A stretch of 64,000 nt of DNA from Pseudomonas arcuscaelestis (lineage in GTDB: Bacteria; Pseudomonadota; Gammaproteobacteria; Pseudomonadales; Pseudomonadaceae), in assembly GCF_016881005.1 (NCBI RefSeq), contig NZ_JACOPV010000006.1, positions 62,001-126,000 on the forward strand. The letters are read 5' to 3'. The translations under genes were made by a program, and so were the position numbers. Below, in pieces: positions 8,368 through 17,782 of this stretch. Each line of letters begins with the position of its first letter. Position 1 is the first letter of the stretch. The notes under the pieces were generated by a model. That model was given only the letters and a program-made list of their open reading frames with translations. It did not search any database and was not told the origin of the DNA.

Positions 8368-9123
8368 ATGCGTGGATGGCGAGTAATCCTGTTGATCCTG
8401 GCGCTGGTTGCCAGCGGTGTTCATGCCAGCGAGACAATCACAGTTCCCAAGCAGGTGCGACTGGCCAGCGAGATCTGGGAGGACTACACCAACGCCGACG
8501 GTAGCGGCATTGCCTGGGATATTCTGCGCAAGGTATTCGAGCCGGCTGGGGTCAAGGTCAAGAGCGTCAGTGTCCCGTACAGCAGGGCAATTGGCCTGGT
8601 CAAACGCGGCGAAGCCGATGCCTGGGTGGGTTCCTATTATGAAGAAAGCGCGGACAACCTCTATCCGCGCTGGCATTTCGATACCGACCATATTTACGCC
8701 CTGAGCCTTGCCAGCAAGCCACTGCCTACCTTGGATAACCTCAGCCAGTTCAAGCTTTCCTGGGTTCGCGGCTACGACTATCAGAGTTACCTGCCAAAGG
8801 TTGGCGAATACCGTGAGGTGCAGCGGCGCGAAGGGATCCTGCCGATGCTCGAGCGTGGGCGGGTGGATTTCTATATCGATGCGCAAACTGAAGTCGATTA
8901 CGTGCTGAATCAGGCTAGCGAGAATGAGCGTGACAAATTCCGCAGCGTTCACATTGCCGAATTGCCGATGTACCTGGCGTTTGGCAACACCGAAGAGGGG
9001 CGGGCGCTCAAGGAATTGTTCGATCAGCGCATGGATGTACTGGTCGCCAGTGGTGAGTTGCGGGCGATCTTCAGTCATTGGTCCCAGCCCTATCCCTTCG
9101 ACAAGGTGAAGGGCCAGAAGTAG
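8368..9123 (+). CDS. Periplasmic family 3 solute-binding-like protein
   Basis: This 251-residue protein has a clear signal peptide (RVILLILALVASGVHA) and a type II periplasmic-binding fold of the amino-acid-binding family (SBP_bac_3): LASEIWEDYTNADGSGIAWDILRKVF, PYSRAIGLVKRGEADAWVGSYYEE, and MLERGRVDFYIDAQTEVDYVL. No ABC permease or ATPase gene is adjacent, so it may serve an unlinked transporter or act as a sensor-type orphan. The ligand is unknown. It lies 12 bases after pgpA with GGGAG before the ATG, so it is probably in the same transcript. Confidence 0.75.
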   Translation: MRGWRVILLILALVASGVHASETITVPKQVRLASEIWEDYTNADGSGIAWDILRKVFEPAGVKVKSVSVPYSRAIGLVKRGEADAWVGSYYEESADNLYPRWHFDTDHIYALSLASKPLPTLDNLSQFKLSWVRGYDYQSYLPKVGEYREVQRREGILPMLERGRVDFYIDAQTEVDYVLNQASENERDKFRSVHIAELPMYLAFGNTEEGRALKELFDQRMDVLVASGELRAIFSHWSQPYPFDKVKGQK

Positions 9124-9229
9124 CTCAAATCGTACCTGTCGATGGGTTTGAGCAAACATTCGACCTGAGCAGCCTGCTCACATGCTGGTACAATCGGCCC
9201 ACTTCAAGCTTTCAATTCAGGAGCACAAA

Positions 9230-9847
9230 GTGCCCGTCGTCTTTGTTGCCGCTTCCAAGCTGCCTACCCCGTTTGCGACTTTCACCATGCATGGCTTTCT
9301 TGATGAGGCCACGGGCCGCGAGCACGTTGTGCTCAGTCTGGGTGATATAGCGGATGGGCAACCGGTGTTGGGGCGCCTGCATTCCGAATGCCTTACCGGC
9401 GATGCGCTGTTCAGTCAGCGTTGCGACTGTGGCTCGCAGCTTGAAGCTGCGTTGCAGGCCATTGCGCGCGAGGGTCGCGGTGTATTGCTGTACCTGCGTC
9501 AGGAAGGTCGTGGCATTGGCTTGCTGAACAAGATTCGCGCCTACGAATTGCAAGACGGCGGCGCCGATACCGTCGAGGCCAACGAGCGCCTCGGTTTCGC
9601 GGCTGATCAACGCGACTACGGCATGTGCCAACCGATGCTTGAGCACCTGGGCGTCAAGTCGCTGCGGCTGATGACCAACAACCCGCGTAAGGTCAAGGCT
9701 TTGACCAGCATGGGTATCCCGGTGGCTGAGCGCGTGCCGTTGCATACCGGTCACAATCCGCACAACAAACACTACCTGGCCACCAAGGCTGGCAAGCTTG
9801 GCCACATGATGGGCAACGAGCACCAGAGCGAGGCCGGCCAGGCGTGA
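9230..9847 (+). CDS. ribA: GTP cyclohydrolase II
   Basis: This 205-residue enzyme opens GTP to start riboflavin synthesis. The three zinc cysteines are present (Cys54 in HSECLTGD, Cys65 and Cys67 in RCDCGS), together with [17 protein letters not shown] and the C-terminal [13 protein letters not shown] 9230 is chosen over an in-frame ATG 48 bases upstream because AGGAG stands 7 bases before it and [15 protein letters not shown] is the family start. This intact copy compensates for the cysteine-free domain of RibBA. Its stop overlaps the next start by four bases. Confidence 0.96.
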   Translation: MPVVFVAASKLPTPFATFTMHGFLDEATGREHVVLSLGDIADGQPVLGRLHSECLTGDALFSQRCDCGSQLEAALQAIAREGRGVLLYLRQEGRGIGLLNKIRAYELQDGGADTVEANERLGFAADQRDYGMCQPMLEHLGVKSLRLMTNNPRKVKALTSMGIPVAERVPLHTGHNPHNKHYLATKAGKLGHMMGNEHQSEAGQA

Positions 9848-10263
9848 CCCGGGCTCAGGTTCGCCGCCGTTTGCAACTGTCGTGGTGGCAATATCTTGCT
9901 GTCGCATTGGCGCCTTTGCTGGTGTTTAGCTGGGCCTTTGCTGACGGCCAGGACTTGATTCCGGTCCTGGCCATGCCGATGTTCATTGCCGGCGTGGCGT
10001 CGATGTTCCTCAGCCTGTCGCGCTTCGGCGCCTACAAGCATGCGCTGATTGCCACCCAAAAGTCCCTCGACAGCGACGCCGAGCCTGCAGCCTGGATCGA
10101 GCTGGCGCGAGTGCTGCGCAAGGGCATGCTGTTCGCCTGCCTGCCAGCTTGGATCTCCGCCTTGTCGGTGTTCGTGGGCCTGGAAGGTGTGCCGCGGATA
10201 CTCCTGGCTGTTTCCAGTCTGGTACTGCTCTACCTTTATCGTATTCCGCGTCAGTTGGGCTGA
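9844..10263 (+). CDS. Small four-helix membrane protein of unknown function
   Basis: This 139-residue protein starts at a GTG overlapping the ribA stop. About four membrane segments can be seen: [19 protein letters not shown] (about 14-32), [19 protein letters not shown] (about 38-56), [20 protein letters not shown] (about 93-112) and [14 protein letters not shown] (about 118-131). A charged cytoplasmic stretch lies between the second and third. I recognise no catalytic or binding motif; similar unnamed proteins sit beside ribA in other pseudomonads. Its stop shares a base with the start of the B12-binding protein gene. Confidence 0.75.
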   Translation: MTRAQVRRRLQLSWWQYLAVALAPLLVFSWAFADGQDLIPVLAMPMFIAGVASMFLSLSRFGAYKHALIATQKSLDSDAEPAAWIELARVLRKGMLFACLPAWISALSVFVGLEGVPRILLAVSSLVLLYLYRIPRQLG

Positions 10264-11072
10264 TGCGCGGCATTCTGCTGCTGGTATTGCTGATACTGGC
10301 CGCACCGCTCGCTGCAGCCCAGCGGGTGGTCAGCCTGGCGCCTTCGCTATCGGAAATCGTTGTCGAACTGCAGGCTACTGACCTGCTGGTGGGTATGCTC
10401 GATGGTGGCGAGCGTCCGACTGCGTTGGCCCACGTGCCTTCAATAGGGCGTTATGGCCAGATCGATATGGAGCGTCTGCTCAGCCTCAAGCCGGATTTGT
10501 TGTTGCTCTGGCCGGGGAGTGTACCGGCAGCCCAACGCGACCAGCTGCGGCGGCTGGGTATCGCCACCTACACGGCTGAACCTCATGGTATCGACGAACT
10601 GATCGAGCAGATCGAAGCTATCGGCGCGCAACTGGGGCGAGCCGAGCAAGGGCGCGAGCGGGCGCAGCAACTGCGTGTGCAGTTGCAGGGGCTGCGAGCG
10701 CGTTATCACCGCGAGCAGCCGCTGCGGGTGTTCTACCAAGTCTGGGACAAACCCTTGTACACCGTGGGCGGCGGGCAAATTGTCAGCGATGCCCTGGCGG
10801 TGTGTGGCGCACGCAATGTGTTTGCCGAACTAACGATACCGGCGCCGCAGGTCAACCTGGAGTCAGTGCTATTGAGGGATCCGCAGGTGATCATCGCCAG
10901 TGATCAGGCCCAGCTCGACGCCTGGAAGGCTTGGCCGCAGGTGGATGCCGTACGCCATGATCGCTTGCTGCAGGTACCGGACAAAGGCCTGGAGCGGCCC
11001 AGCGGGCAGATGATCGAGGCTACGGCGCGGTTGTGTGAGTTGCTGGAGACTAAAGCGCCGGTGTCCAAGTGA
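10263..11072 (+). CDS. BtuF-like cobalamin/metal-chelate binding protein
   Basis: This 269-residue protein has a signal peptide (GILLLVLLILAAPLAAA) followed by the BtuF/FecB-type fold: RVVSLAPSLSEIVVELQATDLLVGMLDGG, LLSLKPDLLLLWPGSVPA, and later VCGARNVFAELTIPAPQVNLESVLLRDPQVIIASD. The family delivers vitamin B12 or ferric chelates to an ABC importer. The convergent TonB-dependent receptor next door is of BtuB type, which favours cobalamin. No btuCD-like genes are nearby. The last 23 bases overlap the 3' end of the receptor gene on the other strand. ATG 10263 is chosen because it begins the signal peptide and overlaps the previous stop. Confidence 0.82.
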   Translation: MRGILLLVLLILAAPLAAAQRVVSLAPSLSEIVVELQATDLLVGMLDGGERPTALAHVPSIGRYGQIDMERLLSLKPDLLLLWPGSVPAAQRDQLRRLGIATYTAEPHGIDELIEQIEAIGAQLGRAEQGRERAQQLRVQLQGLRARYHREQPLRVFYQVWDKPLYTVGGGQIVSDALAVCGARNVFAELTIPAPQVNLESVLLRDPQVIIASDQAQLDAWKAWPQVDAVRHDRLLQVPDKGLERPSGQMIEATARLCELLETKAPVSK

Positions 11073-12903
11073 TGCCTAGAAGCCAGGTGCGGCCTTCTTC
11101 GCGGTAATCGGCGAAGCCTGAGCGATAGTCGTACTGAGCTCGGCTGTAGGTTTTATCCAGCAGATTATCTGCCTTCAGTTCCAGGCGCAGTTCGTTGCTG
11201 AGGTTCCAACTGCTGCGCAAACCGAACAGACCGTAGCCGCTCAGTGTCCTGGTGTTGTCTGCGTCGGCATAGCTACTGCTGACCGCTTGCCAGCTAGCGC
11301 CCAGCCCCAGGCGATCAAACTGACGGTCCACATCCAGGCTGAGCGTGCGGCGTGCGCGACGCTCCAGGGTGTGCCCGGAATCGCGGTCGCGAGGATCGAT
11401 CAGCGACAGTCCCAGGCTGCTTTGCCAGCCGAACCACTCCTGATGCAGACTGGCCTCAAACCCATTGACCCGGGCCGAACCCACGTTGTGCGGGATGAAG
11501 CTGCTGCCATAGACAATCGCGTTGCGAAGGTCCGTGCGATACAACGACGTTTCCAAGCGAGTGCTCTCGCTCAGCTGGCTGCGCCATTGCAACTCGTAGC
11601 TTTTCGAGCGTTCGGGCTTAAGGTTGGGGTCGCTGAAATCCGGGTAGTAAAGGTCGTTGAAGTTAGGCGCCCGGAAACCTTCGCTGTAGGACAGCAGAAC
11701 GTCGTTATTCGCGTTCAGCGGCAGACTCAAGCTGGCGCTCCAGCTGTTTTGGCTACCAAACTGCTGGTTCTGATCGCGGCGCATGCCAACCTCGGTAGAA
11801 AAGCTGTCGCCCTTGTACCGATGTTGAATGAAGGCTGCGCGGTTCCAGCGACTGTCCTCGTTGAGCGGCGAGCTGGTATGCAATCGGTCCTGGTACCAAT
11901 CACCGCCCAGTAACAGGTTATTGCGCTCATCCAGGCTGAAATCGTTCTGCCAATTGATTGAGTCGCGATAGGTATTGAATTCGCTACCGCCGGGCTGCAA
12001 CGAATCGCGCTTGGTGTCGCGGTTCTCGCTGTGGCCCAGCTCCAGTCGCGAATGCCAGGCGTCGCTGAGCTGCGCGTCGGCGTAGGTGCCGATGCTGCTG
12101 ACGTTGAAATCGGTATAAGGCTGGCTGGCGTCGATGAAAAGATTGTCGTATTCGCTACGGCCCCAGCTGTCGAGCAGGTTCAAGCCCAGTTCCAGGGACT
12201 CGCTGGCAACATGACTGAGGCTCAAGCTTACGCTTTTGTTGCGATACGCATCGTGATCGGCGTTGGCTGGATAAGACTCGCGGGTTGCGTTGATGCCGGC
12301 GCTTTCTTCAAGGCCAGCAGCAAGGTTGAAGCGGGTGCGTTCATCTCCCCCCGATAGGCCGATATCACGTTGCCAGGTTTGGTTGCTCCCTGCGCCCAAG
12401 TGCAGGCGAGGCTGCAATCCGGGTTTGTTGGCGCGGCGCGTAAATATCTGAATCACGCCGCCAATAGCGTCGCTGCCGTAGATCGCCGAGCGCGAACCGC
12501 GAAGCACCTCGACACGTTCAACCTGGTCGATGTTCAGAAACTGCAGACCGCTGTCGCCGGAGGACGTATTGGCGATGCGAACGCCATCAACCAGAACCAG
12601 GCTCTGCGCTGACTTGGTGCCGCGAATATAAATACCCGGCAGGCTGCCGCGTCCGCCCGTTCGCGACACTTGCACACCCGGCACACGGGTTAGCAGGTCA
12701 GTGACGCTGGAAGGCTGCAAGCGGTCGATATCATCGCGTGTGAACACTGTGTTGGCGGCACTGGTTTGCGTGCGGTCTTCCACCTGGCGATTGGCGCTGA
12801 TCAGGGTGTTGGGCAGCTTCAGGGCGCTGTCGCGATCAATGGGGTCGGCAAGTAGCGAGGTGGGCAGGCACAGCAGGAGCGGGGTCAGGCGCGAGAGTTT
12901 CAT
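11050..12903 (-). CDS. btuB: TonB-dependent receptor, BtuB type
   Basis: This 617-residue outer-membrane protein has a signal peptide (MKLSRLTPLLLCLPTSLLA), a TonB-box-like stretch (LPNTLISANR, about residues 30-39), and a plug domain with VFTRDDIDRLQPSSVTDLLTRVPGV, GIYIRGT and VLRGSRSAIYGSDAIGGVIQI. A 22-strand-type barrel follows, ending in TWTPAL. Length and plug motifs fit cobalamin receptors, and the neighbouring BtuF-like gene supports this. No cobalamin riboswitch is visible in the 69 bases between this gene and dxs, which is unusual for btuB. Start ATG 12903 begins the signal peptide; an in-frame start 39 bases upstream is rejected. Confidence 0.85.
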   Translation of the reverse strand: MKLSRLTPLLLCLPTSLLADPIDRDSALKLPNTLISANRQVEDRTQTSAANTVFTRDDIDRLQPSSVTDLLTRVPGVQVSRTGGRGSLPGIYIRGTKSAQSLVLVDGVRIANTSSGDSGLQFLNIDQVERVEVLRGSRSAIYGSDAIGGVIQIFTRRANKPGLQPRLHLGAGSNQTWQRDIGLSGGDERTRFNLAAGLEESAGINATRESYPANADHDAYRNKSVSLSLSHVASESLELGLNLLDSWGRSEYDNLFIDASQPYTDFNVSSIGTYADAQLSDAWHSRLELGHSENRDTKRDSLQPGGSEFNTYRDSINWQNDFSLDERNNLLLGGDWYQDRLHTSSPLNEDSRWNRAAFIQHRYKGDSFSTEVGMRRDQNQQFGSQNSWSASLSLPLNANNDVLLSYSEGFRAPNFNDLYYPDFSDPNLKPERSKSYELQWRSQLSESTRLETSLYRTDLRNAIVYGSSFIPHNVGSARVNGFEASLHQEWFGWQSSLGLSLIDPRDRDSGHTLERRARRTLSLDVDRQFDRLGLGASWQAVSSSYADADNTRTLSGYGLFGLRSSWNLSNELRLELKADNLLDKTYSRAQYDYRSGFADYREEGRTWLLGITWTPAL

Positions 12904-12916
12904 GGCAGTTCCGTGG

Positions 12917-12966
12917 CAATCGCGGGTCAAGCTCGCTCCCACGGTGGAAGCGAGCTGCCCCGCAAT
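12917..12966. repeat. REP-like imperfect palindrome
   Basis: Two arms (ATCGCGGGTCAAGCTCGCTC and GAAGCGAGCTGCCCCGCAAT) form a long imperfect hairpin between dxs and btuB. The arms contain the GCGGG...GCTCGCTCC words shared with the other REP-type repeats of this window. It could also act as the dxs transcription end. Confidence 0.55.
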
Positions 12967-12972
12967 CAGGCA

Positions 12973-14871
12973 TCAAAGACCGAGCAGTTGCATCCTCTGA
13001 CGCACCGAGGTTTCGATTCCGGCTGCGTCCAGGCCACACTCGGCCAGCATCTGGGCAGGCTTTGCATGTTCTACATAGACGTCTGGCAAGCCCAGATGCA
13101 GTACCGGTTTGAGTATGGCTTCGCGGGCAAGAAACTCGCTTACCGCCGCACCGGCACCACCCATGATGGCGTTTTCTTCAATGGTCACCAGCAGCTCATG
13201 GCTGGCGGCCATTTCACGTACCAAGGCTTCGTCCATTGGTTTGACAAAACGCATGTCGACCACGGTTGCGTCGAGGCTTTCGGCGACCTTCAAGGCCTCG
13301 GCAAGCTGCACGCCGAACACCAGCATGGCGACCTTGCTGCCTTGGCGACGAACTACGCCCTTGCCGATTTCCAGCGGCTCCAGGCTGCTGTCGATGGTTG
13401 CATTCGGGCCGTTGCCACGCGGGTAGCGAACGGCCGCTGGGCCGTTGTACAGGTGACCGGTGCTGAGCATTTTGCGCAGTTCGTTCTCGTCGCTAGGCGT
13501 CATCACCAGCATGCCGGGGATGCAACGCAAGAACGATAGATCGTAACTGCCCGCGTGAGTCGGGCCGTCTTCGCCAACCAGACCTGCACGGTCGATGGCG
13601 AACAACACGTCGAGGTTCTGCACCGCAACGTCGTGAATCAGCTGATCGTAGGCGCGCTGCAGGAACGTCGAATAAATCGCCACCACCGGTTTTGCACCTT
13701 CGCAGGCCATTCCGGCCGCCAGGGTAACCGCGTGCTGTTCGGCAATCGCCACGTCGAAGTAGCGCTCTGGGTAACGTTCGCTGAACGCCACCAGATCAGA
13801 GCCTTCCTTCATGGCTGGGGTAATGCCGACCAAGCGCTGATCAGCAGCAGCCATGTCGCAAAGCCACTGGCCAAAGACTGCCGAATACTTCGGTCCGCCC
13901 GCTTTTTTAGGGGCGGCAGCCGGTGCATCGACGGGCTCGAGCTTGGTGATGGCGTGGTAGCCAATCGGGTCGACCTCTGCCGGGGCGAAGCCTTTGCCTT
14001 TTTTGGTGACTACATGCAGGAACTGCGGGCCTTTGAGGTCACGCATGTTGCGCAGGGTAGTGATCAGCGTTGGCAGGTCGTGACCGTCAATGGGGCCGAT
14101 GTAGTTCCAGCCCAGCTCTTCGAACAGGGTGCCAGGCACCAGCATGCCCTTGGCATACTCTTCGGTGCGGCGGGCAATTTCCCAGGCGCCGGGCAGTCGC
14201 GAAAGTACCTTCTTGCTGCCTTCACGCATGCTCGAATAGGTGCGGCTCGAGAGAATCTTGGCCAAATAGTTGGACAAGCCACCCACGTTGCGCGAAATCG
14301 ACATGTCGTTGTCGTTGAGGATCACCAGCATGTCGGCATCGACTTCCTGGGCGTGGTTCAACGCCTCGAATGCCATGCCGGCAGTCAGCGCGCCGTCGCC
14401 GATCACGGCAATCGACTTGCGCGGATCATTTTGCAGGCGGGCGGCAATGGCCATGCCCAGCGCTGCGCTGATCGAGGTGCTGGAGTGACCGACGCCAAAG
14501 GTGTCGTACTCGCTCTCGGCGCGTCGCGGGAAGGCGGCCAGGCCGTCCTTCTGGCGCAGGGTGTTCATGCGCTGGCGGCGACCGGTGAGGATCTTGTGCG
14601 GATAGGCCTGATGACCCACGTCCCACACCAACCGGTCGTCCGGGGTGTCGAAAACGTAGTGCAGGGCAATCGTAAGCTCGATTACGCCCAGGCCGGCACC
14701 GAAATGCCCGCCGGTTTGACCAACGGTATAGAGCAATTCCTGGCGCAGTTCGTCAGCCAGGTTCTCCAGGTCGGCTTCAGCCAGCCGACGCAAGCCGGCA
14801 GGCGTATCGGCACGGTCGAGCAGCGGCGTGACCGGGCGTTCGCGGGGGATCTCTTGAAACGTCGTGGGCAT
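12973..14871 (-). CDS. dxs: 1-deoxy-D-xylulose-5-phosphate synthase
   Basis: This 632-residue thiamine-diphosphate enzyme joins pyruvate and glyceraldehyde 3-phosphate in the first step of the MEP isoprenoid pathway. Visible signatures include [15 protein letters not shown], the thiamine-diphosphate motif from [17 protein letters not shown] to NDNDMS, and the transketolase-like region [16 protein letters not shown] and [14 protein letters not shown]. Start ATG 14871 is chosen, giving [13 protein letters not shown], 63 bases inside the longest frame. It is followed upstream by a REP palindrome and then ispA-xseB on the same strand, so the three form the common xseB-ispA-dxs group. Confidence 0.97.
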   Translation of the reverse strand: MPTTFQEIPRERPVTPLLDRADTPAGLRRLAEADLENLADELRQELLYTVGQTGGHFGAGLGVIELTIALHYVFDTPDDRLVWDVGHQAYPHKILTGRRQRMNTLRQKDGLAAFPRRAESEYDTFGVGHSSTSISAALGMAIAARLQNDPRKSIAVIGDGALTAGMAFEALNHAQEVDADMLVILNDNDMSISRNVGGLSNYLAKILSSRTYSSMREGSKKVLSRLPGAWEIARRTEEYAKGMLVPGTLFEELGWNYIGPIDGHDLPTLITTLRNMRDLKGPQFLHVVTKKGKGFAPAEVDPIGYHAITKLEPVDAPAAAPKKAGGPKYSAVFGQWLCDMAAADQRLVGITPAMKEGSDLVAFSERYPERYFDVAIAEQHAVTLAAGMACEGAKPVVAIYSTFLQRAYDQLIHDVAVQNLDVLFAIDRAGLVGEDGPTHAGSYDLSFLRCIPGMLVMTPSDENELRKMLSTGHLYNGPAAVRYPRGNGPNATIDSSLEPLEIGKGVVRRQGSKVAMLVFGVQLAEALKVAESLDATVVDMRFVKPMDEALVREMAASHELLVTIEENAIMGGAGAAVSEFLAREAILKPVLHLGLPDVYVEHAKPAQMLAECGLDAAGIETSVRQRMQLLGL

Positions 14872-14942
14872 CAGGCGAATCGTTATAGATATGAAGTGGC
14901 GGCAGTTTACCTTATTGCGGTAATAGCTGCCCATTTGCGCTA

Positions 14943-14997
14943 ATCGCGGGGCAAGTCTACTCCCTTAAATACAGTAGGAGCGGGCTTGTTCCGCGAT
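14943..14997. repeat. REP-type inverted repeat
   Basis: ATCGCGGGGCAAGTCTACTC and GAGCGGGCTTGTTCCGCGAT face each other around a short centre between dxs and ispA. The right arm carries the GGAGCGGGCTTG core that recurs at 33.2, 50.6 and 63.2 kb, so it belongs to the same REP family. It may stabilise or terminate the xseB-ispA message. Confidence 0.7.
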
Positions 14998-15008
14998 GCA
15001 GTCGGTGC

Positions 15009-15896
15009 TTAGTTACGACGCTCTACGATATAGCGCGCCAGTTCACGCAACGGTTCGGCCGCTGCGTCGAATGGCCGCAGGGCGTTCAGGGCCTGGTCGC
15101 GCAGCTCAATGGCATAAGCCTTGGCGGCTTGAAGCCCGAGCAACGCCGGGTAGGTCGGTTTATCCCGGGCAATATCGGCACCCTGGCGTTTGCCCAGGGT
15201 TTCGGTGTCGCTCTCGACATCAAGAATGTCGTCCTGCACCTGGAACGCCAGGCCAATGGCCTGGGCGTAGGTCTGCAGGGCCTTGAGCTGTGCTTCGTCG
15301 GCACGCGCACTGGCCAGGGCGCCCAGTCGGACACTGGCTTCAATCAGGGCGCCGGTTTTGTGCCGGTGCATGAACTCAAGGGCTGTCTGGTCAAGCTTGA
15401 GCCCAACCGAGCCGAGGTCGATGGCCTGACCGCCGACCATACCGGCTGGGCCTGCAGCCGAAGCCAGGGTGCGCACCATCGCCAGGCGGGTTGCGTCAGC
15501 CTGCGGGCTCAACGCGGGATCGAGCAGGGCGTTGAACGCCAGGCTCTGCAGCCCGTCGCCAGCAAGAATCGCACAGGCTTCGTCAAACGCCTTGTGAGTA
15601 GTGGGCTGGCCACGGCGCAGATCGTCGTCGTCCATGGCTGGCAAATCGTCATGCACCAGCGAATAGGCATGGATCAGTTCGACCGCGCAGGCGGCGCCAT
15701 TGGCTTGCTCAGGTGCGGCGCCAAGCGCTTCGCAAGCGGCATAGGCGAGCAACGGTCGCACACGCTTGCCGCCGTTCATCACGCTGTAGCGCATGGCGGC
15801 GTACAAGCGGGTCAGCTCTACCGAAGGAGGAACAAACAACTGCTCGAGGGCCGCATCGACCCGTACCTGGCAACTGGCCTGATAAGTGGTGATCAT
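15009..15896 (-). CDS. ispA: Farnesyl diphosphate synthase
   Basis: This 295-residue prenyltransferase elongates dimethylallyl diphosphate with isopentenyl diphosphate to farnesyl diphosphate. Both aspartate-rich metal motifs are present: [10 protein letters not shown] (about residues 85-94) and DDILDVESD (about 222-230). GGKRVRPLL near the N-terminus binds substrate. The start ATG 15896 overlaps the xseB stop by four bases and removes a spurious N-terminal extension. Together with xseB and dxs it forms a standard cluster. Confidence 0.96.
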   Translation of the reverse strand: MITTYQASCQVRVDAALEQLFVPPSVELTRLYAAMRYSVMNGGKRVRPLLAYAACEALGAAPEQANGAACAVELIHAYSLVHDDLPAMDDDDLRRGQPTTHKAFDEACAILAGDGLQSLAFNALLDPALSPQADATRLAMVRTLASAAGPAGMVGGQAIDLGSVGLKLDQTALEFMHRHKTGALIEASVRLGALASARADEAQLKALQTYAQAIGLAFQVQDDILDVESDTETLGKRQGADIARDKPTYPALLGLQAAKAYAIELRDQALNALRPFDAAAEPLRELARYIVERRN

Positions 15897-16135
15897 TCGG
15901 CCTGTTCCGCGTCGAAAGGTTCGGCTTTCAGTTCGCCGTCGCGCTCCAGTAAAACCTGGACCTTCTGCTCGGCCTGGACAAGCGCGCTCTGACAATCACG
16001 GGTCAGGCTGATGCCTTGTTCGAACGCGGTCAGTGAGTCTTCCAGCGACAGCTCACCGTTCTCCAGGCGCTCGACCAGCGCTTGCAAGTCGGCGAGGGAT
16101 TGCTCGAAATCAATAGAGGCTTTTTTTCGGGCCAT
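15893..16135 (-). CDS. xseB: Exodeoxyribonuclease VII small subunit
   Basis: This 80-residue acidic helical protein contains the family signature [26 protein letters not shown] followed by [12 protein letters not shown]. It is the small subunit that binds XseA to make exonuclease VII, which degrades single-stranded DNA. The ATG lies in GCCATGG-like context at 16133-16135. The gene overlaps ispA by four bases. Confidence 0.95.
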   Translation of the reverse strand: MARKKASIDFEQSLADLQALVERLENGELSLEDSLTAFEQGISLTRDCQSALVQAEQKVQVLLERDGELKAEPFDAEQAE

Positions 16136-16276
16136 GGCGGCTGTCTCGGTGGCGGTATAAACGGCGCGACACTAGCAGAGCGGGGCGGGGGGAGCAAATC
16201 GGTAGGGCGGATCTTTCGTCGCATTCTGTTGCATAAAGACCGACGGCCAATACTTGATTTTACTCAAGGGCTCGCG

Positions 16277-16306
16277 TTGTGGGTGCTTGCAGCTCTCTGC
16301 CATAAT
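16277..16306 (+). promoter_or_regulatory. Possible promoter of the O-acetylation module
   Basis: TTGTGG (16277-16282) and CATAAT (16301-16306), 18 bases apart, lie 60 bases before the MBOAT gene in the divergent gap with xseB. The -10 matches five of six consensus bases; the -35 is weaker. The rest of the 231-base gap shows no clear operator. Confidence 0.35.
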
Positions 16307-16366
16307 CGCGACCGCTTTATCTCGCGGCATTCGCGCAGGTGGGCCTCCTCTATCTGACGTCACGTA

Positions 16367-17782
16367 ATGGACTACGTTGTGAGCTTCCTTTCTATCGAGT
16401 TCGGCCTTAGCTTCACCCTGTTTTTTGTCATTTACTGGAGTTTGTGCTGGAGCGTTCGCCTTCAGAACCTACTACTGCTAGGGGCAAGCTACGCGCTGGT
16501 CGCCAGTTTCAGCCTCAATTCCCTGTACGTATTGCTCGGTTACAGTGCCCTGGTCTACCTCTTGGGCCTGGTGGGCGAGCGTTATCCGGGGCGGCGCTTC
16601 AGTTACTTACTGGTGCTGCTGTTGGTGCTGGGCTGCTTTTATCTGTTCAAGTATCAAGAGTTCTTCGTCGCCAGTGTGCAGGGCGCGTTGCTCAGTGCCG
16701 GTATTGATGTGTCGTTACCGGTGCTGGAGCTGTTGGTACCGATTGGCTTGTCGTTTTATACCTTTCACTCGGTCAGCTACCTGGTGTCGATCAATCGGCG
16801 CGAAATGCCCAGCGCGAGCCCGCAGGATCTGGCCCTGTACCTGGCGTTTTTCCCCAGCCTGATCGCCGGCCCGGTCAACCGCGCTGCGCATATGCTGCCG
16901 CAGATCCGCCCGCAGGGCATGCGCCAGGTACTGGAGCCTCAGCGCGCGCTCGGGCTGATCGCTCTGGCGGTGGTCAAGCTGTTCTTCTGCAGTGCCTGGC
17001 TGGCGAGCCAATGGGTCGATCCGGTGTTTGAAACCCCAGGCAGTTACACGGCAGAGCAGATACTCCTGAGTGTGTATGGCTACAGCTTTCTGATCTATTT
17101 CAACTTCAGTGGCTACACCAACCTGGTAACCGGCATCGCGCTGCTACTGGGCTTTCGTTTGCCCGATAACTTCAATGCCCCCTATGCCGCTCACAACCTC
17201 AAGGAGTTCTGGGCACGCTGGCATATCAGCCTGTCGCTGTTCATTCGTGATTACGTGTACATCCCCCTGGGTGGCAATCGTCGCGGCGTATGGCGCGGCA
17301 ATCTGAACATGCTCCTGGCCATGCTGATTTCCGGCCTGTGGCACGGGGCGAGCCTCAACTTCGTCATTTGGGGCGCGTTGCACGGTGTGGGCCTGGCGCT
17401 CTATAAAGCATCGACCTACTTCCTGCCGCAACCGATGCGTTGGCCGGGAGCGGGGGTGGCAGCGCGTTTGCTGACATTCCACTACGTGGCCTTTGCCTGG
17501 ATCTTTTTCCGCAGCGCGAGCCTGGATGAGGCCATGGACATGCTGTCTGGCATTGCCGGCATGAGCGTGGACGGCGTGTTCTCGTCGACCGGTCTGCTGC
17601 TGTTGGCCAGCGTTGCATATGTGGCGGTGTATCCGCAGTTGCTAGTGTTGCTGCGCCAGTTCTTTGCGGCAACCACCCGTTTACCCTGGCAGTTGTACCC
17701 GGTGCCCCTGGGGATCTTCGTGTCACTGGTTATCTTCGCTTCGCAGTCAGGCGTGCCGGGGTTTATCTATGCAAGTTTCTAG
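16367..17782 (+). CDS. MBOAT-family membrane O-acyltransferase (AlgI-like)
   Basis: This 471-residue polytopic protein has about ten or more membrane segments. Its MBOAT core has FWARWHISLSLFIRDYVYIPLGG followed by MLISGLWHGASLNFVIWGALHG, in which His326 is the expected catalytic histidine. AlgI, PatA and DltB are the family models; they pass acetyl or alanyl groups from the cytoplasm to extracellular glycans. Two SGNH-domain genes follow with overlapping starts, the usual partners that finish acetyl transfer in the periplasm. No alginate or cellulose synthesis genes are present, so the acceptor glycan cannot be named. No ribosome site is obvious at this ATG; a GTG 12 bases downstream is an alternative start. 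Confidence 0.87.
   Translation: MDYVVSFLSIEFGLSFTLFFVIYWSLCWSVRLQNLLLLGASYALVASFSLNSLYVLLGYSALVYLLGLVGERYPGRRFSYLLVLLLVLGCFYLFKYQEFFVASVQGALLSAGIDVSLPVLELLVPIGLSFYTFHSVSYLVSINRREMPSASPQDLALYLAFFPSLIAGPVNRAAHMLPQIRPQGMRQVLEPQRALGLIALAVVKLFFCSAWLASQWVDPVFETPGSYTAEQILLSVYGYSFLIYFNFSGYTNLVTGIALLLGFRLPDNFNAPYAAHNLKEFWARWHISLSLFIRDYVYIPLGGNRRGVWRGNLNMLLAMLISGLWHGASLNFVIWGALHGVGLALYKASTYFLPQPMRWPGAGVAARLLTFHYVAFAWIFFRSASLDEAMDMLSGIAGMSVDGVFSSTGLLLLASVAYVAVYPQLLVLLRQFFAATTRLPWQLYPVPLGIFVSLVIFASQSGVPGFIYASF

Noticed and set aside
12904..12972. Cobalamin riboswitch before btuB
   Set aside because: The gap is only 69 bases and contains a REP-like palindrome; no B12 box or aptamer core is present.
13555..14943. 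A 462-codon plus-strand frame opposite dxs
   Set aside because: It covers the dxs gene in antisense and has no recognisable protein features. dxs is certain.
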